NCBI GenBank assembly: GCA_015485035.1
Contig: WFUI01000251.1
Coordinates: 1-12,602 of the forward strand
DNA: 12,602 nucleotides
Direction of reading: 5' to 3'
DNA from: Mariprofundus sp.
Lineage (GTDB): Bacteria; Pseudomonadota; Zetaproteobacteria; Mariprofundales; Mariprofundaceae
The position numbers and the translations under genes were made by a program. The notes beneath the pieces were generated by a model that was given only the letters and a program-made list of their open reading frames with translations, did no database searches and was not told the origin of the DNA. Each line of letters opens with the position of its first letter. Position 1 is the first letter of the stretch. This document shows positions 1 through 8,120 of this stretch, one piece after another.

Positions 1-398
1 CCGGATTCGATTTGCCTGTGATGATTCAGGCTGAGGGCGATCTGGGTGATCGAATGAGTCGACAGATTGAACGGGCATTTGCCGATGCTGTCAGCGCAGT
101 ATTATTGCTGGGTACGGATTCGCCACATATGCCGGAATCGCGTCTTCTGGCGGCGGTAGATGCGCTGAGATATACCGATGTGGTACTCGGCCCGGTTGAG
201 GATGGCGGTTATGACCTTGTGGCGATGAGTCGTCCGTTGTCCATCTTTGACGGTGTTGTCTGGTCTTCCGATCAGGTATTGCGGAAGACGATGGAGAATG
301 TTCAGCAACAGGGGCTGACAGTAGAACAACTGGGAATCGGGTTCGATGTCGATTTTCCCGATGATATCGCGAGGGCAAAACAGGCCGGATGGGGTTGA
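1..398 (+). CDS. TIGR04282/DUF2064-family glycosyltransferase, 3' part
   Basis: The 5' end lies outside the window. The reading frame is open from base 3 and ends at TGA 396-398, giving 131 visible residues of a family that usually has about 200. Seen in the sequence: an early QAEGDLGDRM stretch, then LLLGTDSPHMP (a GxDxP motif in a Rossmann-like nucleotide-sugar fold), then VLGPVEDGGYDLVAM (the LGPxxDGGYxL signature) and an F-DGVVWSSDQV stretch. Together these are characteristic of the DUF2064 family (TIGR04282, GT-A type, related to CofC/MobA-like nucleotidyltransferases). Some family members sit in arsenosugar clusters, but most have no tested substrate, so no substrate is assigned. The next gene is 381 bases away and belongs to pyrimidine/arginine metabolism, so the context gives no clue to its job. 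The family call is firm; the biochemical role is unknown. Confidence 0.85.
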   Translation, partial: GFDLPVMIQAEGDLGDRMSRQIERAFADAVSAVLLLGTDSPHMPESRLLAAVDALRYTDVVLGPVEDGGYDLVAMSRPLSIFDGVVWSSDQVLRKTMENVQQQGLTVEQLGIGFDVDFPDDIARAKQAGWG

Positions 399-609
399 CC
401 CCGCTCTCACGGTTGATGAACGTTTCCGTAATCGTATGTTTCCTTTCCACAAAGATTACCCCGTTCGGCTTAAGGACGCGCTGATTAATTCAGTGTTTCC
501 TTAAAGGCTTTACAGAACCATGCGCTTACGTGGTTGATTGTGGTTGTCTGTCCATGGGATATGCGGATACTCTGATTTTCATAGTATCCTTCATTTTTAT
601 CACTGCAAT

Positions 610-630
610 TTTGAATAAGTACAGTTCAAA
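610..630. repeat. 6-bp inverted repeat, possible operator
   Basis: TTTGAA (610-615) and TTCAAA (625-630) form a perfect 6-bp inverted repeat around a 9-base spacer. The site is AT-rich and lies about 150 bases before carB. The symmetry would fit a dimeric regulator site, but no known operator was recognised, and 6-bp repeats occur by chance in AT-rich DNA. Confidence 0.25.
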
Positions 631-664
631 GCGTCCGAATTAATGCATTGTGGTGATTTGTACC

Positions 665-693
665 TTTTCCAGACGATGCAGCCGCGCTAGTGT
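665..693 (+). promoter_or_regulatory. Putative carB promoter containing GCGCTAGTGT
   Basis: The decamer GCGCTAGTGT (684-693) ends in TAGTGT (688-693), which could be a weak -10. A TTTTCC (665-670) lies 17 bases upstream as a poor -35. Transcription would start near base 700 and give a leader of about 80 bases. The same decamer occurs upstream of aspS at a 17-base distance from TTGCCT. The match to the sigma-70 consensus is weak, and recurrence is the main argument. Confidence 0.3.
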
Positions 694-715
694 TGCCGAA
701 CCGGGCGGGTGAGTC

Positions 716-796
716 ATGAGCTTACCCGTTTTCTGTGTCCGGATACGGACTTTTCCGTTCAAGGAGTTGAATCAAACGCATGCCATGTCGAACTGA
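716..796 (+). promoter_or_regulatory. Possible carB leader ORF and attenuator-like hairpins
   Basis: An ORF from ATG 716 to TGA 794-796 encodes 26 residues (starting MSLPVFCVRIR) and overlaps the first codons of carB in another frame. Within it, GTCCG (737-741) can pair with CGGAC (746-750) around a GATA loop, followed directly by TTTT (751-754). Alternatively, ACGGA (745-749) can pair with TCCGT (754-758) around CTTT. The two stems share bases 746-749 and cannot form together. The two Arg codons (CGG at 740-742 and 746-748) lie in the first stem. Such an arrangement could let ribosome position choose the structure just before the carB ribosome binding site. The stems are only 5 bp and the leader ORF lacks a strong Shine-Dalgarno (GGGTGAG is nearby), so this is speculative. 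Confidence 0.25.
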
Positions 797-3700
797 TATT
801 CAATCCATTATGATTTTAGGTGCCGGGCCCATTGTGATTGGTCAGGCCTGTGAATTTGATTATTCCGGTGTTCAGGCCTGTAAAGCCCTGAAAGAAGAGG
901 GGTTCCGGGTGATTCTGGTGAACTCCAATCCGGCTACGATTATGACTGATCCAGAATTTGCCGATGCTACTTATATCGAACCTGTCACATGGGAAGTGGT
1001 GGCGAAAATCATCGAGAAAGAGCGTCCGGATGCAATTTTACCGACCATGGGCGGGCAGACGGCGCTGAACTGCGCACTTTCCCTGAATAAATATGGCATA
1101 CTGGAAAAATTCGGTGTTCACCTGATTGGTGCGCAACCCGATGCTATTGATAAGGCGGAAGATCGCGAACGCTTCAAAAAAGCCATGGATCATCTTGGTC
1201 TGGAAATGGCGCGCGGCGGTTTTGCCCATTCGATGGATGAGGCGCGCGATCTGGCTGCCGATATCGGTTATCCGATTATTATCAGGCCGTCGTTCACACT
1301 CGGTGGTTCCGGCGGCGGTATTGCCTATAACCCGGACGAATTCGAACAGATTGCCGCATCGGGACTGGATGCTTCGCCGACAGATGAGATTCTGGTTGAA
1401 GAATCCATTATCGGCTGGAAAGAGTTTGAGATGGAAGTGATGCGTGATCGGGCGGATAACTGTGTCATCATCTGCTCGATCGAAAATCTTGATCCGATGG
1501 GCGTACACACCGGTGATTCGATTACTGTCGCACCTGCCCAGACACTGACCGACAAGGAATATCAGCGCATGCGCGATGCTTCCATTGCGATTTTGCGCGA
1601 AATCGGAGTGGAGACCGGTGGTTCCAATGTGCAGTTTGCAGTGAATCCTGTGGACGGCCGGTTGATTGTCATTGAGATGAATCCGCGCGTGTCGAGATCT
1701 TCGGCCCTGGCCTCAAAAGCGACCGGTTTCCCGATTGCCAAAATTGCCGCCAAACTGGCAGTGGGTTATACGCTGGATGAAATTCGTAACGATATTACCG
1801 GTGAAACATCGGCGGCATTCGAACCGACCATTGATTATGTGGTGACCAAGTTACCGAGGTTTGCCTTTGAAAAGTTCCCGGGTGCGGATTGCCGTTTAAC
1901 CACCCAGATGAAATCGGTCGGTGAAGTGATGGCCATTGGTCGCAGCTTTACCGAAAGTCTGGGCAAGGCCATGCGCGGTCTGGAAACAGGCTCCTGCGGT
2001 TTTGATAAATCCATCCCGGATGATGAAGATGCAGACCGTTTTCTGCAGGAGAAGCTGGCTGTTCCTGGCGCAGAACGTTTGTGGTGGCTGGGTGAGGCTT
2101 TGCGTATCGGCTGGACGGAAGCGCGTGTCTTTGATGTGACACGCATTGATCCGTGGTTTATCCGCGAGATTGCGGTAGTCATCGAGCTGGAAAGATCACT
2201 GTCGGATCGTGATGTGGGTTCACTCAGTGCAGGCGAGTGGAAGCAGGCCAAGCGCGAAGGACTTTCCGATGCACGGCTGGCAGAACTGCTGAACTGTAAT
2301 GAGCTGACGGTTCGTCAGACGCGGCAAGCTGCCGGAGTCAGTCCGGTCTTTAAACGTGTGGATACCTGTGCTGCCGAATTTGAAGCGCATACGCCTTATC
2401 TCTATTCTGCTTATGAACAGGAATGTGAAGCCAGACCTTCCGATAAGAAGAAAATCATGGTGCTGGGCGGTGGCCCCAACCGCATCGGCCAGGGCATCGA
2501 ATTTGATTACTGCTGCGTGCATGCGGCTTTTGCGCTTTCCGAAGATGGTTACGAAACCATTATGGTGAACTGTAATCCGGAAACAGTTTCGACCGATTAT
2601 GATACCTCGGATCGTCTTTATTTTGAGCCGCTCACCTATGAAGATGTGATGGCTATTGTGGATGTGGAACAGCCGGACGGTGTGATTGTGCAGTTTGGCG
2701 GGCAGACTCCGCTGAAACTGGCCGAGTCACTGGAAGCTGCCGGTGTGCCAATTATCGGTACCAGCCCGGATATGATCGACCTGGCTGAAGATCGTGAACG
2801 TTTTCAACAGTTATTGCATGAGTTGAATCTGTTGCAGCCTGAAAACGGTACCGCACGTTCGACCGAGGAAGCGGTTGCAGTGGCGGCAGAGATTGGTTAT
2901 CCGGTAGTGGTACGCCCTTCCTATGTACTGGGTGGCCGTGCCATGCAGATCGTTCACAATGAAAAAGGGCTGTTGCGCTATATGACCGAAGCGGTACAGG
3001 CATCACCCGATCATCCGGTGCTGCTGGATCGCTTTCTGAATCGTGCGATTGAGCTGGATGTGGATGCACTGGCTGATGGTAAACGGGTGGTTATCGGTGG
3101 CATTATGGAGCATATCGAAGAGGCCGGTGTGCACTCGGGTGATTCGGCCTGTTGTCTGCCCCCGCATTCGATTTCCGAGGCTATGATTGCCGAAGTGCGC
3201 CGGCAGACCGAAGCATTGGGACTGGCACTGAATGTGAAAGGATTGCTGAATATCCAGTTTGCCTTGCAGGGAGAAACGCTCTATGTGCTGGAAGTGAATC
3301 CGCGTGCCAGTCGCACCGTTCCATTCGTTTCCAAAGCGACAGGTAAACCGCTGGCGAAAATTGCAGCGAGGATTATGGCCGGTCAGACACTGGATGAGCT
3401 GGGCATAGATCATATTCCTCAACCGACCGATTTCCGCGCGGTGAAAGAAGCCGTGTTCCCGTTTGTGAAATTCCGCGGGGTTGATCCGTTATTGAGTCCG
3501 GAAATGAAATCAACCGGCGAAGTTATGGGGATTGCAGGCTGCTTTACAGCCGCTTTTTCCAAAGCTCAGCTGGGCGTGGGCGTTCTGTTGCCGGAATCCG
3601 GCACTGCATTTATTTCAGTGCGCGAGGCAGATAAGCCGGAAGCAATCGAGGTTGGACGGGTGTTGGCCGGTGCCGGTTTTAAATTGCTGGCAACCAGCGG

Positions 3701-4016
3701 TACACACAGGGCACTGGTCGGGGCGGGGCTGGAAGCTGAAAGTGTTGCCAAGGTGATTGATGGCGTACGCCCGCATATTGTTGATCGTTTGCTGAATGAT
3801 GAAGTCGATCTTATTATTAATACGACTGAGGGTGAGCAAGCCATCAAGGACTCCAAATCCATTCGCCAGGCAACACTGGATCGCGGCATTGCCTATTATA
3901 CGACAATGGCCGGTGGTCTGGCGGCAGCGCATGCGATTGCCGGACATTCGGATGTGACCATGGTTAAAAGCATTCAGGAATATCATAATCTAAAAGACAT
4001 GAGGAATCAGACATAA
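780..4016 (+). CDS. carB: Carbamoyl-phosphate synthase large subunit
   Basis: CarB makes carbamoyl phosphate from bicarbonate, two ATP and ammonia channelled from the CarA glutaminase, feeding arginine and pyrimidine synthesis in the cytoplasm. The protein has 1078 residues, matching the usual ~1070. The N-terminus is canonical ([18 protein letters not shown], then [13 protein letters not shown]). The first ATP-grasp half spans about residues 1-400 ([18 protein letters not shown]). A linker/oligomerisation region follows to about 555. The second ATP-grasp half starts at [21 protein letters not shown] and includes [19 protein letters not shown]. The C-terminal MGS-like allosteric domain, from about 935, keeps SVREADK, ATSGTH and INTTEG, the positions that bind UMP and ornithine in E. 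coli. The ATG at 780 gives the family's usual start and is preceded by AAGGAG (761-766) at a long 13-base spacing. carA is not adjacent, so it must be elsewhere in the genome. greA follows 2 bases after the stop. Confidence 0.98.
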   Translation: MPCRTDIQSIMILGAGPIVIGQACEFDYSGVQACKALKEEGFRVILVNSNPATIMTDPEFADATYIEPVTWEVVAKIIEKERPDAILPTMGGQTALNCALSLNKYGILEKFGVHLIGAQPDAIDKAEDRERFKKAMDHLGLEMARGGFAHSMDEARDLAADIGYPIIIRPSFTLGGSGGGIAYNPDEFEQIAASGLDASPTDEILVEESIIGWKEFEMEVMRDRADNCVIICSIENLDPMGVHTGDSITVAPAQTLTDKEYQRMRDASIAILREIGVETGGSNVQFAVNPVDGRLIVIEMNPRVSRSSALASKATGFPIAKIAAKLAVGYTLDEIRNDITGETSAAFEPTIDYVVTKLPRFAFEKFPGADCRLTTQMKSVGEVMAIGRSFTESLGKAMRGLETGSCGFDKSIPDDEDADRFLQEKLAVPGAERLWWLGEALRIGWTEARVFDVTRIDPWFIREIAVVIELERSLSDRDVGSLSAGEWKQAKREGLSDARLAELLNCNELTVRQTRQAAGVSPVFKRVDTCAAEFEAHTPYLYSAYEQECEARPSDKKKIMVLGGGPNRIGQGIEFDYCCVHAAFALSEDGYETIMVNCNPETVSTDYDTSDRLYFEPLTYEDVMAIVDVEQPDGVIVQFGGQTPLKLAESLEAAGVPIIGTSPDMIDLAEDRERFQQLLHELNLLQPENGTARSTEEAVAVAAEIGYPVVVRPSYVLGGRAMQIVHNEKGLLRYMTEAVQASPDHPVLLDRFLNRAIELDVDALADGKRVVIGGIMEHIEEAGVHSGDSACCLPPHSISEAMIAEVRRQTEALGLALNVKGLLNIQFALQGETLYVLEVNPRASRTVPFVSKATGKPLAKIAARIMAGQTLDELGIDHIPQPTDFRAVKEAVFPFVKFRGVDPLLSPEMKSTGEVMGIAGCFTAAFSKAQLGVGVLLPESGTAFISVREADKPEAIEVGRVLAGAGFKLLATSGTHRALVGAGLEAESVAKVIDGVRPHIVDRLLNDEVDLIINTTEGEQAIKDSKSIRQATLDRGIAYYTTMAGGLAAAHAIAGHSDVTMVKSIQEYHNLKDMRNQT

Positions 4017-4018
4017 CT

Positions 4019-4492
4019 ATGGAACGTGTACCAATGACCAGACAGGGGGCCGAAACATTAAAAGAGACCCTGAATTACCTTAAGGGTGAGAAGCGGCATA
4101 AGATTGTAGCTACAATTGAAGAAGCGCGTGCACATGGCGATTTGTCTGAAAATGCTGAATACCATGCGGCCAAGGAAGAGCAGGGCATGAACGAAGCGCG
4201 TGTGAAAGATATCGAAGACAAGCTGGCGCGTGCTCATATCATTGATCCGGCTACGATTACAGCTGAAAAGATTGTTTTCGGCGCGACGGTGGAATTGATC
4301 GATCTGGAAGAAGGTACAGAAATCACTTACCAGATTGTCGGGGTGGATGAAGCGGATATAGAAGCTGGTAAGATTTCGATAACTTCACCGATAGCACGTG
4401 CCCTGATCGGTAAGGAAGAGGGGGATATTGCTGTCGTCCTGGCTCCCGGTGGAGAACGCGAATATGAAATTCAGTCTGTTGAGTATGTTTGA
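4019..4492 (+). CDS. greA: Transcription elongation factor GreA
   Basis: GreA enters the RNA polymerase secondary channel and stimulates cleavage of backtracked transcripts. At 157 residues it has full family length (E. coli 158). The N-terminal coiled coil (about residues 8-75) carries the tip motif [17 protein letters not shown]. The two acidic catalytic tip residues, Asp41 and Glu44, are present at the E. coli numbering. The C-terminal FKBP-like domain shows VIFGATV-like ([15 protein letters not shown]), VGxDEAD ([14 protein letters not shown]) and [14 protein letters not shown] motifs. The start ATG lies 2 bases after the carB stop, with GAGGA (4001-4005) upstream inside carB, so the two genes are almost certainly co-transcribed. 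The carB-greA pairing is a common proteobacterial arrangement. Confidence 0.97.
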   Translation: MERVPMTRQGAETLKETLNYLKGEKRHKIVATIEEARAHGDLSENAEYHAAKEEQGMNEARVKDIEDKLARAHIIDPATITAEKIVFGATVELIDLEEGTEITYQIVGVDEADIEAGKISITSPIARALIGKEEGDIAVVLAPGGEREYEIQSVEYV

Positions 4493-4565
4493 CTTGTCAA
4501 ACCCCATGATGTTTTCTCTGAATACAGGGAATCCAGACAGATGAATCAGGTTTGAGGCTGTATCG

Positions 4566-5075
4566 GTGAATGTTGATTGCATCCGTATTGGTGCCATACG
4601 TTTGTGTCTGGCCCTGATGCTGGGGTTATTGGTGGTGCCCGGGTATGTGGTTGCGCCTGTGCTGTTTGCCAAAGCAGGCAGTATTTCACTGGCCGGTTCC
4701 CTGGCGGGCAGCGTTTTTCACCTGGCTAATATGGGGTTCCTTTTTCTGGCTGCAGCAGTTTCAGTATTCTGGTTAAGAATGCAGAAGTCAGGTATATCTG
4801 CGGGCAAGCTCCGGTGGTCGTTATTATTGCTGGTTATATTGTTTATTGCAGGTAATGAGTTTGGTGTTTCCCCAGTCATTGCAGATCTCAAAATGCAGAT
4901 CGGATCCATGGACCAGCTTGCGAGTGACGATCCGCAGCGCAAACTGTTCGGTATATGGCATGGTGTCAGCGCATTGCTCCACCTTTTTTCATCACTGGCA
5001 ACTGTTGTGCTGGTCGGGCTTGGTGCTTCACGGCGCTGCAGCAGCAGTACGGTTAAGGAATCATGTCCATCATAG
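4566..5075 (+). CDS. DUF4149 (TMEM205-like) membrane protein
   Basis: This is an uncharacterised inner-membrane protein of 169 residues with four predicted membrane segments, at about residues 11-33, 49-70, 83-98 and 134-153. Family-like features are an early VxPxxFxxAG-type stretch (APVLFAKAGSISLAGSLAGSVFH), a cytoplasmic or periplasmic loop rich in charged residues (about 105-128), and FGIWHGVSALLHL before the last helix. The start is GTG at 4566, chosen because TTGAGG (4552-4557) lies 8 bases upstream. The next in-frame ATG (4617) would remove half of the first membrane helix. It sits 73 bases after greA and overlaps the next gene by 13 bases. The carB-greA-DUF4149 order is one I know from Betaproteobacteria. 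The function is unknown; the family assignment rests on motif resemblance and context. Confidence 0.8.
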   Translation: MNVDCIRIGAIRLCLALMLGLLVVPGYVVAPVLFAKAGSISLAGSLAGSVFHLANMGFLFLAAAVSVFWLRMQKSGISAGKLRWSLLLLVILFIAGNEFGVSPVIADLKMQIGSMDQLASDDPQRKLFGIWHGVSALLHLFSSLATVVLVGLGASRRCSSSTVKESCPS

Positions 5076-6130
5076 CCGAATGGTTACAAAAGCGGCTGGC
5101 AGATACCGAACTGGTGATGCTGTTTTCGTCATTGCTGGTTATTTTTATTCTGCTTGTTTTAATCGGACCGATTCTGGCACCGGTATTACTGGGAATTGCG
5201 CTGGCTTATGTACTGGATGGCATTGTTGATCTGCTGATACGTTGTAAATTTCCCCGCATGCTGGCTATTATCGTCACCGGTGGCGGCGCCATGTTGTTAC
5301 TGTTATTCACATTGTTGGCCGTCCTGCCGCTGCTCACTGAGCAGGTTGGCCGTCTGGTTTCGCATGCGCCGCAATATGTGCAGTCAATTCGGGATACGCT
5401 GCAACAGTTGCAGACCAGTCATGCTGAATGGATCAATCCGAGCTATCTTCAGAAAATCATTGCTGCGATGGCAGTGAAATTGCAGGAGTGGGGCGGAGCG
5501 CTGCTGACATTTTCCATTGCTTCGATACCGGGTATGATCACACTGCTTGTCTATGCTGTACTGGTGCCGGTGATGGTATTCTTTTTTCTCAAGGATAAGG
5601 AAGTCATCATCAGCTGGGGACAACAGTTTTTACCCAGAGAGCGCGCGTTGCTACATCGCGTATGGAATGAACTGGATACGCAGATCGGTAACTATATTCG
5701 CGGCAAGTTCTGGGAAGCGTTACTGGTTGGTATTGCCATGTGGCTGGTGTACTGGTGGATGGGGCATGAATACGCATTGTTGCTGGGAGTGCTGACCGGT
5801 ATTTCAGTATGGATTCCGTTTGTCGGTGCTGCAGTGGTCACGTTTCCCGTGATCCTGTTGTCGTTTTTCCAATGGGGCTGGACGGATACGATGGCATACA
5901 GTGTACTGGCCTATGCGATTGTGCAGGCAGTCGATGCCAATGTGGTTGTGCCTTGGCTGTTTTCAGAGATTGTCAATTTGCATCCGATCGCAATTATTGT
6001 TGCAATTCTCGTGTTTGGAAGCCTGTGGGGTATTATGGGTGTGATTATAGCGATCCCAATGGCTGCATTGGTCAAAAGCGTGGTTTCCATTGTGCTGGAA
6101 AGACGCTTTGATGATAAGAAATCAGCATAA
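5063..6130 (+). CDS. AI-2E transporter family (PerM-like) membrane protein
   Basis: The 355-residue polytopic protein matches the AI-2E/PerM (UPF0118) family in length and layout. It has an N-terminal pair of membrane helices (about residues 18-50, with GPILAPVLLGIALAYVLDG), a third at about 65-90, and a soluble amphipathic stretch of about 90-150. The C-terminal helical half contains the conserved VPVMVFFFLKDK, a GxxxGxxxG-type segment, WIPFVGAAVVTFPVILLSFF and a final PMAALVKSVV. Family members have been linked to autoinducer-2 export or to sodium/proton antiport, and many are untested, so no substrate is claimed. The ATG at 5063 overlaps the end of the DUF4149 gene by 13 bases, and AAGGAA (5055-5060) lies very close upstream. 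Translation is probably coupled. It looks like the last gene of the carB operon. Confidence 0.92.
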   Translation: MSIIAEWLQKRLADTELVMLFSSLLVIFILLVLIGPILAPVLLGIALAYVLDGIVDLLIRCKFPRMLAIIVTGGGAMLLLLFTLLAVLPLLTEQVGRLVSHAPQYVQSIRDTLQQLQTSHAEWINPSYLQKIIAAMAVKLQEWGGALLTFSIASIPGMITLLVYAVLVPVMVFFFLKDKEVIISWGQQFLPRERALLHRVWNELDTQIGNYIRGKFWEALLVGIAMWLVYWWMGHEYALLLGVLTGISVWIPFVGAAVVTFPVILLSFFQWGWTDTMAYSVLAYAIVQAVDANVVVPWLFSEIVNLHPIAIIVAILVFGSLWGIMGVIIAIPMAALVKSVVSIVLERRFDDKKSA

Positions 6131-6148
6131 ATTGCAAGCACAGTGAGA

Positions 6149-6178
6149 TTGTTTAGGCTGCGACAAATTTTGTACAAT
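6149..6178 (+). promoter_or_regulatory. Possible sigma-70 promoter before yfgM
   Basis: TTGTTT (6149-6154), an 18-base spacer and TACAAT (6173-6178) resemble a sigma-70 promoter. The -10 matches 5 of 6 consensus bases and the -35 matches 3 of 6. It lies in the 85-base gap between the membrane protein gene and yfgM and would start transcription near 6185, about 30 bases before the chosen yfgM start. This would separate yfgM-bamB-der-ratAB from the carB operon. Read-through from upstream is equally possible because I see no terminator. Confidence 0.4.
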
Positions 6179-6203
6179 GATGATTAATAAATATGAATCA
6201 ACT

Positions 6204-6208
6204 GAGGA
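6204..6208 (+). promoter_or_regulatory. Ribosome binding site deciding the yfgM start
   Basis: GAGGA lies 7 bases before ATG 6216. The two in-frame ATGs further upstream (6177 and 6180) have no Shine-Dalgarno and overlap the possible -10 element, so 6216 is preferred. Confidence 0.7.
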
Positions 6209-6215
6209 TAACAAG

Positions 6216-6878
6216 ATGAATGACAAAGCACCTGTGAAGGGTTCGGTAATGCCTGAGGGAAGCGCCCCGTCCCAGGGTGAAATGGATGAACTCAAACGTG
6301 ATATGCGTTCCGCCCAGTGGACGCATTGGGCACAGAACAACCAGAAACAGATTATTGTGGCAGTGATTGCACTGATTGTTATGCTGATTGCGGGAGGCTT
6401 GTGGCAGCAGCACAATCAATCGCAACGTGCAGCAGCGGCCACTTTGTATCAGCAGGCTGTGAACGAGCAGGATGCGGGCAAGCAACAGGCCCTGATGCAA
6501 AGCGTGGTCACGCAGTTTGCATCGAGCAGCTATAGTGCTCTGGCCCAAATGCAGATGGCACGTCTGGATCCGGCTCATGCCGAAGCACACTTGCAGGCTC
6601 TCATTGATCATCCGAAAGCCATGAAGGAATGGGTTTGGCAGGCTCGTCTGGATTTGGCTGAGATGAAGATCGGGCAGGGTGATAAAACAGCGGCCAATGC
6701 GTTGCTGGAGCATATGGTTGGTGATCAGTATCAACAGTTACGTCATTATTTGATGGCCATGGCGAGTTCCGATGCAGAGGAAAAAGAAAAACATTTGCAG
6801 AAGGCACTGGATGCTGTCTCACAGGATAATGCTCTGAAAACCAAAATTGAAACGTTGATGTCCCAGAAAACTTCCTGA
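6216..6878 (+). CDS. yfgM: YfgM-like SecYEG ancillary membrane protein
   Basis: From ATG 6216 the protein has 220 residues (E. coli YfgM has 206). A polar N-terminus of about 44 residues precedes one membrane helix (about 45-63, IIVAVIALIVMLIAGGLW). A helical, Ala/Gln-rich periplasmic domain of TPR-like hairpins follows to the C-terminus (for example ALMQSVVTQFASSSYSALAQMQMARL). E. coli YfgM associates with the SecYEG translocon and with periplasmic chaperones and helps hand over exported proteins. The assignment uses topology, the family's QxxAAxxYQQAV-like helix after the membrane anchor, and position directly before bamB and der, as in E. coli. The N-terminal cytoplasmic tail is longer than in E. 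coli. The stop overlaps the bamB start by one base, so the two are translationally coupled. Confidence 0.85.
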   Translation: MNDKAPVKGSVMPEGSAPSQGEMDELKRDMRSAQWTHWAQNNQKQIIVAVIALIVMLIAGGLWQQHNQSQRAAAATLYQQAVNEQDAGKQQALMQSVVTQFASSSYSALAQMQMARLDPAHAEAHLQALIDHPKAMKEWVWQARLDLAEMKIGQGDKTAANALLEHMVGDQYQQLRHYLMAMASSDAEEKEKHLQKALDAVSQDNALKTKIETLMSQKTS

Positions 6879-8089
6879 TGTTGAATCGTTGTCCACTGAT
6901 ATTACGGGTCTGTTTTTTATCCCTGCTACCGGGACTGCTAATTTTGTCCGGCTGTTCGACTGTTGCGGGGATGTGGGCGGATAGCCCGGTCGAACAGACG
7001 GAGAGTAAGGCGGTTATCGCCCCGGCCTCTCCAACAGGGCATATATCAGTGCTTTGGCGGAATAATGTTGACCAGCGGAAACCTGCTTCACCTCCCGGCT
7101 TCAGTTTGCCGGCTGTCATGATGAGCAATCAGGAAGAAGTTGTGGTTGCCGGAGGGCAGGACAGCCGCGTTCGTATCTATCGGGCCAATGGCAGTGAAAT
7201 GGACAGGATTGGGCTGAAACATGCTTCTGAATCCGGTGCGCTGAGGCTGCCAAACGGGCTGGTTGTTATCGGTGATGTGGGAGGTATTCTGTATGGGCTG
7301 GATATCGACAATCATCGTATCGTATGGCAGAAGCAGCTGTCCGCTGCGCTGATCAGTCGACCCGTTGCTGCAGGTGACGGTTTTATTATTCAGGCCTCAA
7401 ATAATCAGATTTACCGATTCACCGGGGACGGGAAAAAAGTGTGGAGTTACTCCTCCGGTCTGCTGGGCGGCCTTGGCATTCATTTGAATCCATCGCCGGT
7501 CATATACAAGCATCATATTTATGCTGTTTTCAGCAATGGTGATGTGGTTGCGTTGAACGCTGAAAACGGCAATTTTTTGTGGAAAAGGCAACTGCTGCTT
7601 AGCAACAATGCTGCAGTGATGAGTGAAATCAAAATACCAACGGCAACACCGCTTATTGTGCCGGCCGCCCAATCCGATCGACATGAAGACATGATCGTCA
7701 TTTCTATTTACCAGGGTGAACTCACCTTTCTGTCTTTGCAGGATGGCAGTACACTCAGTACCCGTAACCTGTCCCTGAAATCAAAGCCGCTGTTGATTGG
7801 CAATACTGTATTTATCGCGGATGCAACAGGTGCCGTCAGGGCACTGGAGACTTCCGGCGCAGAAACGCTGTGGAAGAAGCGCGTCTCTGATGGCGCTTTA
7901 ACCGGGCCTGTATTGTGGAAGGGCAGTTTGTGGGTTGCCGATGATCAGGCGCGTGTGTTTCGCCTGAATCTGAATGGAACCGTACTGGCCAGTATAAAGC
8001 TGGATGGTCGAATTGACCGTGCTCCGGTTGCCGCCAGCGGCGGTGTGCTGGTGCGCAACAATCTCGGCACGCTTTATATGCTGCGCTGA
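6878..8089 (+). CDS. bamB: Outer membrane protein assembly factor BamB
   Basis: BamB is an outer-membrane lipoprotein of the BAM complex, which inserts beta-barrel proteins. The 403-residue protein starts with a lipoprotein signal: Arg4 and Arg10, a hydrophobic core, and the lipobox LSGC (residues 23-26), so signal peptidase II should cleave before Cys26. Ser27 follows the cysteine, so there is no inner-membrane-retention Asp at +2. The mature protein is an eight-bladed PQQ-type propeller. Repeating WD/PQQ-like strands are visible, such as GDVGGILYGLDIDNHRIVWQ, NGDVVALNAENGNFLWKRQL, DATGAVRALETSGAETLWKK and the final NNLGTLYMLR. The start ATG shares a base with the yfgM stop (TGATG). The yfgM-bamB-der order supports the assignment. 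E. coli BamB has 392 residues. Confidence 0.93.
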   Translation: MLNRCPLILRVCFLSLLPGLLILSGCSTVAGMWADSPVEQTESKAVIAPASPTGHISVLWRNNVDQRKPASPPGFSLPAVMMSNQEEVVVAGGQDSRVRIYRANGSEMDRIGLKHASESGALRLPNGLVVIGDVGGILYGLDIDNHRIVWQKQLSAALISRPVAAGDGFIIQASNNQIYRFTGDGKKVWSYSSGLLGGLGIHLNPSPVIYKHHIYAVFSNGDVVALNAENGNFLWKRQLLLSNNAAVMSEIKIPTATPLIVPAAQSDRHEDMIVISIYQGELTFLSLQDGSTLSTRNLSLKSKPLLIGNTVFIADATGAVRALETSGAETLWKKRVSDGALTGPVLWKGSLWVADDQARVFRLNLNGTVLASIKLDGRIDRAPVAASGGVLVRNNLGTLYMLR

Positions 8090-8109
8090 ATCCATAGTGG
8101 CTGTTTTTC

Positions 8110-8114
8110 AGGAA
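8110..8114 (+). promoter_or_regulatory. Ribosome binding site deciding the der start
   Basis: AGGAA lies 6 bases before TTG 8121. The alternative GTG at 8097 has no Shine-Dalgarno upstream, and there is no in-frame ATG between the bamB stop and the first GTPase motif. Confidence 0.55.
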
Positions 8115-8120
8115 CCCTCC

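Larger units (their letters stand above)
399..779 (+). other. Intergenic region upstream of carB
   Basis: This 381-base gap has no convincing protein-coding gene longer than a leader peptide on either strand. No carA remnant (for example a GVQFHPE-like glutamine amidotransferase end) is visible, although carA is the usual left neighbour of carB. The gap holds an inverted repeat (610-630), a weak promoter-like pair (TTGTCT 544-549, 16-base spacer, GATACT 566-571), a second promoter-like site containing GCGCTAGTGT (684-693), and a short leader ORF with competing hairpins (716-796). No strong intrinsic terminator for the upstream glycosyltransferase gene was found. Confidence 0.6.

Noticed and set aside
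102..452. Minus-strand ORFs over the glycosyltransferase end
   Set aside because: They show no domain, have low-complexity basic translations and run antisense to a conserved coding region.
6177..6215. Upstream ATG starts for yfgM
   Set aside because: They lack a Shine-Dalgarno and overlap a promoter-like -10, while ATG 6216 has GAGGA at 7 bases.
8004..8120. Extended der start inside bamB
   Set aside because: The extra N-terminal residues are read from the bamB 3' end in another frame and have no Der similarity; TTG 8121 has a ribosome binding site.
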